Shown here: piece by piece, positions 1-10,122 of the stretch
How the letters are laid out: each line of letters opens with the position of its first letter
Position numbering within the stretch: position 1 is the first letter of the stretch
Assembly: GCF_026153515.1 (NCBI RefSeq)
Contig: NZ_CP110644.1
Location: 6,079,501-6,143,500 of the forward strand
Direction: 5' to 3'
Source of the DNA: Pseudomonas sp. KU26590
Lineage (GTDB): Bacteria > Pseudomonadota > Gammaproteobacteria > Pseudomonadales > Pseudomonadaceae
Length of the DNA: 64,000 nt
The notes under the pieces: generated by a model
Told to the model about the DNA's origin: nothing
Databases searched by the model: none
What the model saw: the letters and a program-made list of their open reading frames with translations, nothing else
Program-made: the position numbers and the translations under genes

Positions 1-669
1 GAGGCGGATGAAAAATTCCTGATTATCCAGCGGGCGTTTGACGCCTTGGGTTTCGCCACCTTCGGGGTAGGCAAAGATGAGGTCGATATCGGACGACAGG
101 TTCAGCTCGACGGCGCCCAGCTTGCCCATGCCGAGGATGACCATCTGCTGCGGCTCGCCGGTCCGACGGCCGGTCGGGGTGCCGAATTGCTGACAATGGC
201 GCTCGTACAGCCACTTGTAAGCCAGATCGATGCAGCCATCTGCCATGTCCGAGAGATCGCGGCAGGTTTCCACCAGATCAGCCTGCCGAGTCAGATCCCG
301 CCAGATAATTCGCACTTGCTGGCGCGTGCGTTGACGACGTAGATTACGCCCCAGCTCATCGTCGCTGGCAGCCTGAACGACGGCATTGGCGATGTGCCCA
401 AGCAGCTCGCCGGGCGCAAAACTGCGCTCCAGCTCACCGGATTCAACGAGGTCGAGCAGCATCAGCGGATCGCGTGAAACCTGATCGGCGACGAAGTCGC
501 TGGCCGCACACACACGATCAAACGCCAACAGCCGCGCCTCGGGCCAGGCCTGAAACTGCTGCCTGGCGTCATCTGTGAGGGAATCCATAGCAGTGCGCCA
601 GGATTGGCGCGCACGTGTGAGCAACGTCAGAAGGACATCAGGCAGCTCGGCCAGCAGGGGAAGGCTCAT
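1..669 (-). CDS. glnE: Glutamate-ammonia ligase adenylyltransferase, N-terminal part (truncated by window edge)
   Basis: GlnE adenylylates and deadenylylates glutamine synthetase in response to PII, setting the rate of ammonia assimilation. The minus strand is open from an ATG at 669 to the window edge, giving 223 residues of a protein that is usually about 980 long. The readable end holds GMGKLGAVELNLSSDIDLIF, the nucleotidyltransferase signature of the N-terminal deadenylylation domain. The start is supported by a typical N-terminus (MSLPLLAELPDV). It is divergent from aceE, with 385 bp between them, an order also known in P. aeruginosa. The rest of the gene lies outside the window, so integrity cannot be judged. 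Confidence 0.95.
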   Translation of the reverse strand, partial: MSLPLLAELPDVLLTLLTRARQSWRTAMDSLTDDARQQFQAWPEARLLAFDRVCAASDFVADQVSRDPLMLLDLVESGELERSFAPGELLGHIANAVVQAASDDELGRNLRRQRTRQQVRIIWRDLTRQADLVETCRDLSDMADGCIDLAYKWLYERHCQQFGTPTGRRTGEPQQMVILGMGKLGAVELNLSSDIDLIFAYPEGGETQGVKRPLDNQEFFIRL

Positions 670-874
670 GGTCTATCCTTGATCGGCGTTCAAATGCCAG
701 CCCGCTCTGGCGGTTGTGTACACGCCACGGACGGACTGTCGAACAAAGGTTAAAAATTGCTGATGGCTGAAGATTCTTGGCTGCCAGCATGATCAATCAG
801 GCGACTCGTCAGATTTTTGCACCGACAACACCGCTTTACCGGACACTGCACCACGAGCGAAGACATCGCTCCGC

Positions 875-941
875 TGTAGTTTTACTACTGTATATACAAG
901 TCAAAAAGCTGAATTAGCCCGAGATTTGTAGTAAAACTACA
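875..941. promoter_or_regulatory. Mirrored pair of operator-like palindromes upstream of aceE
   Basis: GTAGTTTTACTAC (876-888) and GTAGTAAAACTAC (928-940) are each a 5-bp inverted repeat around 3 bp. The 14-mers 875-888 and 928-941 are exact reverse complements. Their centres are about 52 bp apart, close to five helical turns. A GT..AC dyad with a short spacer is the form bound by FadR-type GntR regulators such as PdhR, so a pyruvate-responsive regulator of aceEF is a fair inference. A TATATA that could serve as a -10 lies between the two copies. The rest of 670-1054 holds nothing else I recognise apart from the aceE ribosome binding site. Confidence 0.6.
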
Positions 942-1054
942 CAACACCGGGGACCCATCCGGTCATCCAAGAATTTTATATCGTCTGCCCACAAGGCCAG
1001 TCGCAACAAACTCAGGCAACCGATTCTGGAAGCCTTTCCGCCCTGGAGCAAGCC

Positions 1055-3700
1055 ATGCAAGACCTCGATCCCGTCGAAACCCAGGAATGGCTGGACGCCC
1101 TGGAATCGGTTCTCGACAAAGAAGGCGAAGACCGTGCTCATTACCTGATGACCCGTATGGGCGAGCTGGCCACACGAAGTGGTTCGCAACTGCCTTACGC
1201 CATCACCACGCCTTATCGCAACACCATCCCCGTTACCCACGAAGCACGCATGCCCGGCGACCTGTTCATGGAACGCCGCATTCGCTCGCTGGTACGTTGG
1301 AACGCTTTGGCGATGGTGGTCAAGACCAACATCGGCGACCCGGATCTGGGCGGCCACATCTCCAGCTTCGCTTCCAGCGCAACCCTGTACGACATCGGCT
1401 TCAACTACTTCTTCCAGGCCCCGACCGACGAACACGGCGGCGACCTGATCTACTTCCAGGGTCACGCATCGCCAGGCGTCTACGCCCGTGCGTTCATGGA
1501 AGGCCGCATCACCGAAGACCAGATGAACAACTTCCGTCAGGAAGTCGATGGCAACGGTCTGTCGTCCTATCCGCACCCGTGGCTGATGAAAGACTTCTGG
1601 CAGTTCCCGACCGTTTCCATGGGCCTGGGTCCGATTCAGGCGATCTACCAGGCGCGCTTCATGAAGTACCTGGAGCACCGCGGCTACATCCCTGAAGGCA
1701 AGCAGAAAGTCTGGTGCTTCCTGGGCGACGGCGAGACCGACGAGCCGGAATCCCTGGGCGCCATTGCCCTGGCCGGTCGCGAGAAGCTCGACAACCTGAT
1801 CTTCGTCGTGAACTGCAACCTGCAGCGTCTGGACGGTCCGGTTCGCGGCAACGCCAAGATCATCCAGGAACTGGAAGGCGTGTTCCGCGGTGCTCAGTGG
1901 AACGTGACCAAAGTCATCTGGGGCCGTTTCTGGGACCCACTGCTAGCCAAGGACGTCGACGGCATCCTGCAACGTCGCATGGACGAAGTCATCGACGGCG
2001 AATATCAGAACTACAAAGCAAAAGACGGCGCTTTCGTACGCGAACACTTCTTCAACTCGCCAGAACTCAAGGCGATGGTTGCGGATATGTCCGACGACGA
2101 AATCTGGAAGCTCAACCGTGGCGGCCACGACCCGTACAAGGTCTTCGCGGCTTACCACGCAGCGGTGAACCACAAGGGTCAGCCGACCGTGGTTCTGGCC
2201 AAGACGATCAAGGGTTATGGCACCGGCGCCGGTGAAGCGAAAAACACCGCGCACAACACCAAGAAGGTTGACGTCGACAGCCTGCGTCACTTCCGTGACC
2301 GCTTCGACATCCCGATCAAGGATGATCAGCTCGAAGCCCTGCCGTTCTTCAAGCCGGAAGAAGGCAGCGCCGAAGCGCGTTACCTGGCCGAGCGTCGTGC
2401 TGCACTGGGCGGCTTCGTGCCACAGCGTCGCGCGCAGAGCTTCAGCCTGCCGACCCCGCCGCTGGAAACCCTCAAGGCCATCCTTGACGGCTCCGGCGAC
2501 CGCGAAATCTCCACCACCATGGCCTTCGTGCGCATCCTGACCCAACTGGTCAAGGACAAGGAAGTGGGTCAGCGCATCGTTCCGATCATCCCGGACGAAG
2601 CCCGTACCTTCGGCATGGAAGGCATGTTCCGCCAGCTGGGTATCTACTCGTCCGTAGGCCAGTTGTACGAGCCGGTCGACAAAGAACAAGTGATGTTCTA
2701 CCGCGAGGACAAGAAGGGGCAGATCCTCGAGGAAGGCATCAACGAAGCCGGTGCGATGTCGTCGTTCATCGCGGCGGGTACTTCGTACAGCAGCCACAAC
2801 CAGCCGATGATTCCGTTCTACATCTTCTACTCGATGTTCGGTTTCCAGCGTATCGGCGACCTGGCATGGGCCGCAGGCGACAGCCGCACCCGTGGCTTCC
2901 TGATCGGCGGCACCGCCGGTCGTACCACCCTGAACGGTGAAGGTCTGCAGCACGAAGACGGTCACAGCCACATCCTGGCGTCGACCATCCCGAACTGCCG
3001 CACCTTCGATCCAACCTACGGCTACGAGCTGGCGGTGATCATTCAGGACGGCATGAAGAAGATGTTCGAAGAACAACAGGACGTCTTCTACTACCTGACC
3101 GTGATGAACGAGTCCTACACGCAACCTGCCATGCCGGCCGGTTCCGAGGAAGGCATCATCAAGGGCATGTACCTGCTCGAAGAAGACACCAAGGAAGCCG
3201 CCCACCACGTGCAGCTGCTGGGTTCGGGCACCATCCTGCGTGAAGTACGCGAGGCGGCGAAGATCCTGCGCGAGCAGTTCAACATTGGTGCGGACGTCTG
3301 GAGCGTCACCAGCTTCAACGAATTGCGTCGCGACGGCCTGGCCGTAGAGCGCAGCAACCGTCTGAAGCCGGGGCAGAAGCCACAGTTGAGCTACGTTGAA
3401 GAATGCCTCAGTGGCCGTAAAGGTCCGGTGATTGCTTCGACCGACTACATGAAACTGTTCGCTGACCAGATCCGTCAGTGGGTTCCGAGCAAGGAATACA
3501 AGGTGTTGGGCACCGACGGTTTCGGCCGTAGCGACAGCCGCAAGAAGCTGCGCAACTTCTTTGAAGTTGACCGTCACTTCGTGGTGCTGGCGGCCCTGGA
3601 AGCCTTGGCCGATCGCGGCGATATCGAACCTAAAGTCGTGGCGGAAGCCATTGCCAAGTTCGGTATCGATCCTGAAAAGCGCAACCCGCTGGACTGCTAA
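1055..3700 (+). CDS. aceE: Pyruvate dehydrogenase E1 component (homodimeric type)
   Basis: E1 is the thiamine-diphosphate-dependent subunit of the cytosolic pyruvate dehydrogenase complex. It decarboxylates pyruvate and acetylates the lipoyl group of AceF. The 881 residues match the homodimeric gammaproteobacterial E1. The ThDP motif is visible as LGDGETDEPES followed by VNCNLQRLDGPVRGN about 25 residues on. The ATG at 1055 has GGAG six bases upstream. aceF starts 146 bp downstream, so the two are probably cotranscribed. The palindrome pair at 875-941 is the likely control site. Confidence 0.98.
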   Translation: MQDLDPVETQEWLDALESVLDKEGEDRAHYLMTRMGELATRSGSQLPYAITTPYRNTIPVTHEARMPGDLFMERRIRSLVRWNALAMVVKTNIGDPDLGGHISSFASSATLYDIGFNYFFQAPTDEHGGDLIYFQGHASPGVYARAFMEGRITEDQMNNFRQEVDGNGLSSYPHPWLMKDFWQFPTVSMGLGPIQAIYQARFMKYLEHRGYIPEGKQKVWCFLGDGETDEPESLGAIALAGREKLDNLIFVVNCNLQRLDGPVRGNAKIIQELEGVFRGAQWNVTKVIWGRFWDPLLAKDVDGILQRRMDEVIDGEYQNYKAKDGAFVREHFFNSPELKAMVADMSDDEIWKLNRGGHDPYKVFAAYHAAVNHKGQPTVVLAKTIKGYGTGAGEAKNTAHNTKKVDVDSLRHFRDRFDIPIKDDQLEALPFFKPEEGSAEARYLAERRAALGGFVPQRRAQSFSLPTPPLETLKAILDGSGDREISTTMAFVRILTQLVKDKEVGQRIVPIIPDEARTFGMEGMFRQLGIYSSVGQLYEPVDKEQVMFYREDKKGQILEEGINEAGAMSSFIAAGTSYSSHNQPMIPFYIFYSMFGFQRIGDLAWAAGDSRTRGFLIGGTAGRTTLNGEGLQHEDGHSHILASTIPNCRTFDPTYGYELAVIIQDGMKKMFEEQQDVFYYLTVMNESYTQPAMPAGSEEGIIKGMYLLEEDTKEAAHHVQLLGSGTILREVREAAKILREQFNIGADVWSVTSFNELRRDGLAVERSNRLKPGQKPQLSYVEECLSGRKGPVIASTDYMKLFADQIRQWVPSKEYKVLGTDGFGRSDSRKKLRNFFEVDRHFVVLAALEALADRGDIEPKVVAEAIAKFGIDPEKRNPLDC

Positions 3701-3846
3701 GGTCTGCGTAACGATCGAATAGAGCGCTGAAATGTGCGCGAAACAGCCGCCGATGCGGAATTTGCTTCGGTAAATGAGCATCCAGGCTGTTTCGTTGCAG
3801 AAGAATCGGCGCAGTCGAGGAACAGGTTCTCCTAAGGAGAGACATT

Positions 3847-5511
3847 GTGAGTGAGTTAATTCGCGTACCCGACATCGGCAACGGTGAAGGTGAAGTCATT
3901 GAGTTGATGGTCAAGGTCGGTGATCGCATCGAAGCTGACCAGAGCGTGCTGACGCTGGAGTCGGACAAGGCAAGCATGGAAATCCCTGCGCCTAAAGCCG
4001 GTGTCATCAAGGCGATGAAAGTGAAGCTGGGCGACCGCCTGAAAGAAGGCGACGAATTGTTTGAGCTGGAAGTGGAAGGCGAAGCGGCGGCCGAGCCTGC
4101 TGCTGCACCTGCTGCTGCCGCACCTGCCCCTGCTGCTGAAAAGCCAGCCGAGAAGCCAGCCGAAGCCGAAGCGGCGCCTGCCGCAGCGGCTGCACCTGCT
4201 GCTTCGGATACCGTCCAAGACATTCATGTTCCGGACATCGGTTCGTCGGGCAAGGCTCGCATCATCGAGCTGATGGTCAAAGTGGGCGACAGCATCGAAG
4301 CTGATCAATCCTTGATCACCCTGGAATCCGACAAAGCCTCGATGGAGATCCCGTCTCCAGCCGCAGGCGTTATCGAAAGCATCAACGTCAAGGTCGAAGA
4401 CGAAGTCGGCACGGGCGACCTGATTCTGAAATTGAAAGTGGCCGGCGCTGCACCTGCTGCCGCGCCTGCTCAGGCGGCTGCCCCGGCTCCGGCCAAGGCT
4501 GAAGCGGCTGCTCCGGCGGCCGCCGCTGCTCCGGCACCGGCTGCAAAAGCTGAAAGCGCGCCTGCGCCAGCCGCTGCACCTGCGAACAACGGCGCCAAGG
4601 TTCACGCTGGCCCGGCTGTTCGTCAGCTGGCGCGCGAGTTCGGCGTCGAGCTGAACGCTGTTTCGGCAACCGGCCCACATGGTCGCGTGCTCAAAGAAGA
4701 CGTGCAGGCGTACGTCAAATCGATCATGACCAAGTCCAAGGACGCGCCTGCTGCTGGCGGCGCTGCCGGCGGCATGGGCATCCCGCCGATTCCGGAAGTC
4801 GATTTCAGCCGTTTCGGCGAAACCGAAGAAGTGCCGATGACGCGTCTGATGCAGCTGGGCGCGACCGGTCTGCATCGCAGCTGGCTGAACATTCCGCACG
4901 TCACGCAATTCGACCAGGCCGACATCACCGACCTGGAAGCTTTCCGTATCGCGCAGAAAGCCGTGGCTGAAAAGGCCGGCGTCAAGCTGACCATTCTGCC
5001 GCTGCTGCTCAAGGCCAGCGCGCATATGCTCAAGGAATTGCCGGACTTCAACAGTTCGCTGGCACCAAGCGGCAAAGCGATCATTCGCAAGAAATACTTC
5101 AACATCGGTTTCGCGGTGGACACACCGGAAGGCCTGTTGGTCCCGGTGATCAAGAACGTCGACCAGAAGAGCCTGCTGCAACTGGCGGCCGAAGCGGCCG
5201 AGCTGGCGGAAAAAGCACGCTCCAAAAAGCTGTCGGCCAACGACATGCAAGGCGCCTGCTTCACCATCTCAAGCCTCGGTCACATTGGCGGGACCGGCTT
5301 CACGCCGATCGTCAACGCGCCGGAAGTGGCGATCCTGGGTGTGTCCAAGGCCACCATGCAACCGGTCTGGGACGGCAAGGCTTTCCAGCCACGCCTGATG
5401 CTGCCGCTGTCGCTGTCCTACGATCACCGCGTGATCAACGGCGCCGCCGCAGCGCGCTTTACCAAGCGTCTGAGCGAATTGCTGGCGGACATCCGCACGA
5501 TTCTGCTGTAA
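3847..5511 (+). CDS. aceF: Pyruvate dehydrogenase E2, dihydrolipoyllysine acetyltransferase
   Basis: E2 forms the core of the pyruvate dehydrogenase complex and transfers the acetyl group from lipoyl-lysine to CoA. The 554-residue product has two lipoyl domains, each with the lipoylation motif SDKASMEIP, near residues 40 and 160. They are joined by long Ala/Pro-rich flexible linkers. A peripheral-subunit-binding domain lies near residues 255-290 (AGPAVRQLAREFGVEL). The catalytic domain ends in LSLSYDHRVINGAAAARF, which carries the His and Asp of the active site. The start is GTG, behind the strong site CTAAGGAGAGACATT. Two hairpin terminators follow. No lpd gene is present nearby. Confidence 0.98.
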   Translation: MSELIRVPDIGNGEGEVIELMVKVGDRIEADQSVLTLESDKASMEIPAPKAGVIKAMKVKLGDRLKEGDELFELEVEGEAAAEPAAAPAAAAPAPAAEKPAEKPAEAEAAPAAAAAPAASDTVQDIHVPDIGSSGKARIIELMVKVGDSIEADQSLITLESDKASMEIPSPAAGVIESINVKVEDEVGTGDLILKLKVAGAAPAAAPAQAAAPAPAKAEAAAPAAAAAPAPAAKAESAPAPAAAPANNGAKVHAGPAVRQLAREFGVELNAVSATGPHGRVLKEDVQAYVKSIMTKSKDAPAAGGAAGGMGIPPIPEVDFSRFGETEEVPMTRLMQLGATGLHRSWLNIPHVTQFDQADITDLEAFRIAQKAVAEKAGVKLTILPLLLKASAHMLKELPDFNSSLAPSGKAIIRKKYFNIGFAVDTPEGLLVPVIKNVDQKSLLQLAAEAAELAEKARSKKLSANDMQGACFTISSLGHIGGTGFTPIVNAPEVAILGVSKATMQPVWDGKAFQPRLMLPLSLSYDHRVINGAAAARFTKRLSELLADIRTILL

Positions 5512-5518
5512 GCCGTAC

Positions 5519-5553
5519 AAGGCCCGTTTCACGCGAAACGGGCCTTCGCTTTA
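5519..5553 (+). terminator. Rho-independent terminator of aceEF
   Basis: GGCCCGTTTC (5521-5530) pairs perfectly with GAAACGGGCC (5535-5544) around a 4-base loop, eight bases after the aceF stop codon. The T-rich tail TTCGCTTT follows. It is well placed to end the aceEF transcript. Confidence 0.85.
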
Positions 5554-5579
5554 CTCGAGCTGCCACGCTCGTACCTCAA

Positions 5580-5605
5580 CCCCGCTCACTGGCGGGGCTT
5601 TTTTT
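5580..5605 (+). terminator. Second terminator downstream of aceF
   Basis: CCCCGC (5580-5585) pairs with GCGGGG (5592-5597) around 6 bases and is followed by CTTTTTTT. It is a back-up to the hairpin at 5519. The stretch 5606-5968 before dipA holds no other gene that I can see and presumably carries the dipA promoter. Confidence 0.8.
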
Positions 5606-5968
5606 GCCGGGTGAGAAGCGCGAGGCTCCGCACAAACTGAGCCGGCTTGCTGGCGAACGCGGTGAAACAGAATCGACGATATCGGCTGAGGCAATGCGTT
5701 CGTCCGAATGCGGCCCAGACCAAAGCGCCCCTACAGTATTTGGTCACGCGGCCGATAACTGATCATGCACACAAAACAACCGCTGCGCCCTCACCCCGAT
5801 AATCCGACCAATTACCTCCAGTAAATCAACCGTCTGCCGACAGATTTATAGCACTAAGCCATCGCGCTGACTTGTCAGCCCGTTCGCCATCATGCAACCT
5901 TGCGGCACGCGACTTAAAGACGGGCTCCTTGCCCGTGCGCGACAGCACCCTGAAAGCGAGTTCCTTCC

Positions 5969-8662
5969 ATGAAAAGCCAACCTGATGCTGCCGGTAGACC
6001 GGCGGCCGAGGTCGTGACGCAATTACCGGTGCCCTCGCGGCTCGGCATGCTGCGTTTCGAGCGGCTGAATGAACCCAGCTGGGCCATGCTCTACCTGGAT
6101 CCGAACTGCGAAAAGCAATTCAGCATGCCAGCCGTCGAACTCTGCGCGCTGGTGGGTACGCCTTACGCCAGCCTCATGGAGCCTGAAGCGCGCTATCAAC
6201 TGCACGACGCTGTGCAGATGCAGCTGGCGGGCGGTGCCCATTACCTGATTCGCTACACCCTGCACACGACACGCGGCCCATTGGGTCTGGTGGAGATCGG
6301 TGAAGGGTACAAGCAACACAATCGGCATCTGCTGCGCGGCTACCTGATGGTGGTCGGTGAGCGGGTCGAGCCCGGCGAACTGATCATCAGCCCTGATCTG
6401 GAGGTGCAGAACTCCCGCCTGCAGATCGCGCTGGAACTCAATCAGCGCGCCCAGCACGAACAGCTGCTGCATCTGGAGCGGGTCCGCGGACAGCAAAGCC
6501 TGATTCTGCGTCTGGCGCGCCATCGCTACAGCTCGAACAATTCGCTGCAGGAAGCGGCGGAGCTGATCACCAAAAGCGCCTGCGAGATCTACAACATCTC
6601 CTGCGCGAGCCTGTGGAACCTCAACGGCAAGACCCTGGAGCCGATTGCTGAATATCGCCGAGATACCAGCACGTTCCCCAAAACCAACGCGATCGACATC
6701 AGCGAATTCCCCAGCTATTTGGACGTGCTGCACACCAGCCGGGCCATCGACGTTAACGATGTCGAGCGGGATCCACGTACCCGCGAGCTGGTTCAGCGAC
6801 TGCGCACCCAGGACATCACCGCCATTCTCGACGCCGCTGTGCGCATTGATGGCCAGGTGGTGGGCGTGCTGTGCCTCGAGCAGACCGGAACGCCACGGGA
6901 ATGGCAGTCCGATGAGATTGCTTTTGCCGGTGAGCTGGCCGATCAGTTTGCCCACGCCATCAACAACCACAACCGCCGCACCGCCACCAGCGCCCTGCAT
7001 TTGTTTCAGCGTGCCGTAGAGCAGAGCGCCAATGCGTTTTTGCTGGTCAATCGCGAAGGCGTGGTCGAGTACGTAAATCCGAGCTTCACCGAGATCACTC
7101 AATACCCGGCCGATGAGGTCCACGGGCAGCAACTCTCGGAGCTGCCGGCGCTGGAAAATCTCAGCCCGCTGCTGCTCGACGCGAACTCCAGCCTGGTCAA
7201 CGGGAACAGCTGGCAGGGCGAGTTCAAGAGCCGACGCAAAAACCTGGAACCGTACTGGGGCCAGCTGTCGATTTCAAAGGTGTACGGGGATGACCGCGAG
7301 CTGACCCATTACATCGGCATCTATGAAGACATCACCCAGGCCAAGCTCTCCCAACAGCGGATCGAGCGCTTGGCGTACACCGACAATCTGACCAGTCTGG
7401 GCAACCGTCCGGCGTTCATCCGAACCCTGGATGAGCACTTTGCCCGGGACGTCGAGACGCCGATCAGTCTTTTGCTGGTGGACATCGACAACTTCAAGCG
7501 CATCAACGACAGCCTTGGCCACCAGACCGGCGACAAGCTGCTGATCAGTCTCGCCCGTCGGCTGCGCAATAGCCTGAGCCCGACCGGTATTCTGGCGCGC
7601 TTTGCCAGTAATGAATTCGCTGTACTGCTCGACGACACCAGCCCCGAGGAAGGCCAACGGGTGGCCAGCCAGGTGCTGAGCACGCTGGACAAGCCCATGT
7701 TCGTCGACAATCAGTTGATCAGCGTCACCGGCTCGGTGGGGCTGGCCTGCGCGCCGATCCATGGCCGCGATCCGCAGACGCTGATGAAAAACGCGGGCCT
7801 GGCGCTGCACAAGGCCAAGGCCAACGGCAAGCATCAGGTGCAGGTGTTCACCGAAGCGCTGAACGCCGAGGCGAGCTACAAGCTGTTCGTCGAGAACAAC
7901 CTGCGCCGCGCCCTGACGCAGAACGAACTTGAAGTCTTCTACCAGCCGAAACTGTGCCTGCGCAGTGGCCGTCTGCTGGGCATGGAAGCGTTGCTGCGCT
8001 GGAATCACCCTGAAAAAGGCATGATCCGCCCGGATCAGTTCATCAGCGTCGCAGAAGAGACCGGCCTGATCATCCCGATCGGCAAATGGGTCGCGCGCCA
8101 GTCCTGCCGCATGAGCAAGCAACTGACTGCAGCTGGTTACGGCAAGCTGCATGTGGCCATCAACGTGTCGCCGAAGCAGTTTTCCGATCCGGAGCTGGTC
8201 TCGTCGCTGGCCGGTATTCTGCGCGACGAACAGCTCGACCCGTCGCTGCTGGAGCTGGAATTGACTGAAGGCCTGCTGCTGGAAGCAACCGAGGACACGC
8301 GCCTGCAACTCGAGTCGCTGAAGACCCTCGGCCTGACCCTGGCGATGGATGACTTCGGTACAGGGTATTCGTCGTTCAGTTACCTGAAGAAATTCCCCAT
8401 CGACGTGATCAAGATCGACCGCAGCTTCATTCGGGACATTCCGGATGATCAGGACGACATGGAAATCACCTCGGCGGTCATCGCCATGGCTCACAACCTC
8501 AAGCTGACCGTGGTCGCGGAAGGCATCGAGACGGCGGCACAGCTGGCGTTTCTGCGCCGCCATCGCTGCGACGTCGGTCAGGGCTATCTGTTCGACAAGC
8601 CGATTCCGGGCGAAGAGCTGATCGAGAAATTGCGTCGCTACCCGCCTGGCCCACTGGCCTGA
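5969..8662 (+). CDS. dipA: Cyclic-di-GMP phosphodiesterase, GAF-PAS-GGDEF(degenerate)-EAL, DipA type
   Basis: This is a cytosolic sensor enzyme that hydrolyses c-di-GMP; the P. aeruginosa homologue DipA is needed for biofilm dispersion. Of 897 residues, about 185-330 look like GAF, 345-470 like PAS, 475-630 like GGDEF and 645-885 like EAL. The GGDEF signature is replaced by ASNEF (residues 546-550), so cyclase activity is not expected. The EAL metal and catalytic residues are present: EALLRW, INVSPKQF, ELTEG, MDDFGTGYSS, IKIDRSF, VVAEGIET and GQGYLF. The ASNEF variant and the position after aceF and before msrA both match P. aeruginosa dipA. Confidence 0.92.
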   Translation: MKSQPDAAGRPAAEVVTQLPVPSRLGMLRFERLNEPSWAMLYLDPNCEKQFSMPAVELCALVGTPYASLMEPEARYQLHDAVQMQLAGGAHYLIRYTLHTTRGPLGLVEIGEGYKQHNRHLLRGYLMVVGERVEPGELIISPDLEVQNSRLQIALELNQRAQHEQLLHLERVRGQQSLILRLARHRYSSNNSLQEAAELITKSACEIYNISCASLWNLNGKTLEPIAEYRRDTSTFPKTNAIDISEFPSYLDVLHTSRAIDVNDVERDPRTRELVQRLRTQDITAILDAAVRIDGQVVGVLCLEQTGTPREWQSDEIAFAGELADQFAHAINNHNRRTATSALHLFQRAVEQSANAFLLVNREGVVEYVNPSFTEITQYPADEVHGQQLSELPALENLSPLLLDANSSLVNGNSWQGEFKSRRKNLEPYWGQLSISKVYGDDRELTHYIGIYEDITQAKLSQQRIERLAYTDNLTSLGNRPAFIRTLDEHFARDVETPISLLLVDIDNFKRINDSLGHQTGDKLLISLARRLRNSLSPTGILARFASNEFAVLLDDTSPEEGQRVASQVLSTLDKPMFVDNQLISVTGSVGLACAPIHGRDPQTLMKNAGLALHKAKANGKHQVQVFTEALNAEASYKLFVENNLRRALTQNELEVFYQPKLCLRSGRLLGMEALLRWNHPEKGMIRPDQFISVAEETGLIIPIGKWVARQSCRMSKQLTAAGYGKLHVAINVSPKQFSDPELVSSLAGILRDEQLDPSLLELELTEGLLLEATEDTRLQLESLKTLGLTLAMDDFGTGYSSFSYLKKFPIDVIKIDRSFIRDIPDDQDDMEITSAVIAMAHNLKLTVVAEGIETAAQLAFLRRHRCDVGQGYLFDKPIPGEELIEKLRRYPPGPLA

Positions 8663-8791
8663 GCCCCTTCCCCGCATCACATCCGTGCGGCACACTTGCC
8701 GCCCTGCATTTGCATCAGCCGATGCTGACCCCATATACGCTTTTCACTGACAACGCCTGTTGGTTGTCCTGCCCCAGAGAGGATGTGCCTT

Positions 8792-9454
8792 ATGGTTTTG
8801 CGCTCGGAAATTCTTGTGAATAAAAACGCTCTCCCTACCGCTCAGCAAGCACTGCCTGGGCGCGAAACACCGATGGCCCTGCCTGAAACCCATTTCGTCA
8901 ACGGCACTCCGCTTCTCGGGCCGTTCTTCAACGACGTCGAGTTCGCCATCTTTGGTTTGGGTTGCTTTTGGGGGGCAGAACGTCGCTTCTGGCAGCAAGA
9001 GGGTGTGGTCAGCACCGTCGTGGGTTACGCGGGTGGCTTCACGCCGAACCCGACGTACGAAGAGGTCTGCTCGGGCCTGACCGGCCACTCCGAAGTCGTC
9101 CTTGTGGTGTATGAACCTGCGAAGGTCAGCTACGAGGCACTGCTGGCGATGTTCTGGGAATTGCATAACCCGACCCAGGGCATGCGTCAGGGCAACGACA
9201 TTGGCACCCAGTACCGCTCGGTGATCTACGCCACAACGCCTGAGCAACTGCAGGCAGCCAAGGCCAGCGCCGAAGTGTATCAAGCCGAACTGGCCAAGGC
9301 CGGTCTGGGAGAAATCACCACCGACATCGACCAGGCGCCTACCGTGTACTTCGCCGAGGCGTATCACCAGCAATACCTGGCGAAGAATCCACAAGGTTAC
9401 TGTGGTATTGGCGGGACGGGCGTTTGTATGCCGCCGAGTCTGGCGGGTAACTAA
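8792..9454 (+). CDS. msrA: Peptide methionine (S)-S-oxide reductase
   Basis: MsrA reduces methionine-S-sulfoxide in oxidised proteins using thioredoxin. The catalytic motif is [13 protein letters not shown]. The C-terminus has [11 protein letters not shown], which supplies resolving cysteines. I prefer the ATG at 8792 ([12 protein letters not shown], 220 residues) because the N-terminus then matches the family and AGAGAGG lies nine bases upstream. An in-frame ATG at 8783 would add only three residues and sits within that site. The gene follows dipA as in P. aeruginosa and is followed by the REP domain. Confidence 0.95.
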   Translation: MVLRSEILVNKNALPTAQQALPGRETPMALPETHFVNGTPLLGPFFNDVEFAIFGLGCFWGAERRFWQQEGVVSTVVGYAGGFTPNPTYEEVCSGLTGHSEVVLVVYEPAKVSYEALLAMFWELHNPTQGMRQGNDIGTQYRSVIYATTPEQLQAAKASAEVYQAELAKAGLGEITTDIDQAPTVYFAEAYHQQYLAKNPQGYCGIGGTGVCMPPSLAGN

Positions 9455-9484
9455 GCAGTCCCACTGATACACCGGGCGCTCTTC

Positions 9485-10023
9485 GTAGGAACGGCTTTAG
9501 CCGGGAAAACGTCGGGCGACAGGCCGGAGAATTGATGGCGATCAAGCTGGCCTCTTCCCGGCTGAAGCCGGTCCTACTGAGCGCGCGTGACCATTGTAGA
9601 ACTGGCTTTAGCCGGCAAGACGTCGGTCGTCATGCCGCAGGATTGATGGCGATCAAGCTGGCCTCTCCCGGCTAAAGCCGGTCCTACTGACCGATCGCGT
9701 ATCCCTTGTAGGACTGGCTTTAGCCGGGAAGACGTCGGGCGGCACGCCGCAGAATTGATGGCGATCCAACTGGCCTCTTCCCGGCTGAAGCCGGTCCTAC
9801 TGAGCGCGCGTGACCATTGTAGAACTGGCTTTAGCCGGCAAGACGTCGGTCGTCATGCCGCAGGATTGATGGCGATCAAGCTGGCCTCTCCCGGCTAAAG
9901 CCGGTCCTACTGACCGATCGCGTATCCCTTGTAGGACTGGCTTTAGCCGGGAAGACGTCGGGCGGCACGCCGCAGAATTGATGGCGATCCAACTGGCCTC
10001 TTCCCGGCTAAAGCCGGTCCTAC
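9485..10023. repeat. REP/BIME array, class I, containing an exact 223-bp tandem duplication
   Basis: Five paired REP units run through this stretch. Each has GTAGGACTGGCTTTAGCCGG (with variants) at the left and CCGGCTAAAGCCGGTCCTAC at the right, in opposite orientation, with about 45 bp between. Positions 9547-9786 match 9770-10009 without a mismatch, so a 223-bp block of two units has been duplicated in tandem recently. The array lies between msrA and the RAYT gene. No gene is seen in 9455-10122; the last 100 bp should hold the RAYT promoter. Confidence 0.9.
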
Positions 10024-10122
10024 TGAATCACCGGCCGCCAGAAATCTTCTGACAATCACTCGCCATACTTAAATCCCCTTTCTGCTTTTATTGTTCGCCC
10101 TCACACGAAGAGGAGCAATGGA

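Noticed and set aside
1943..3781. 612-residue open frame antisense to aceE
   Set aside because: It arises from high GC and codon bias of aceE; the translation has no motif and the sense gene is certain.
5969..8662. dipA as a diguanylate cyclase
   Set aside because: The GGDEF motif is ASNEF, while all EAL catalytic residues are present.
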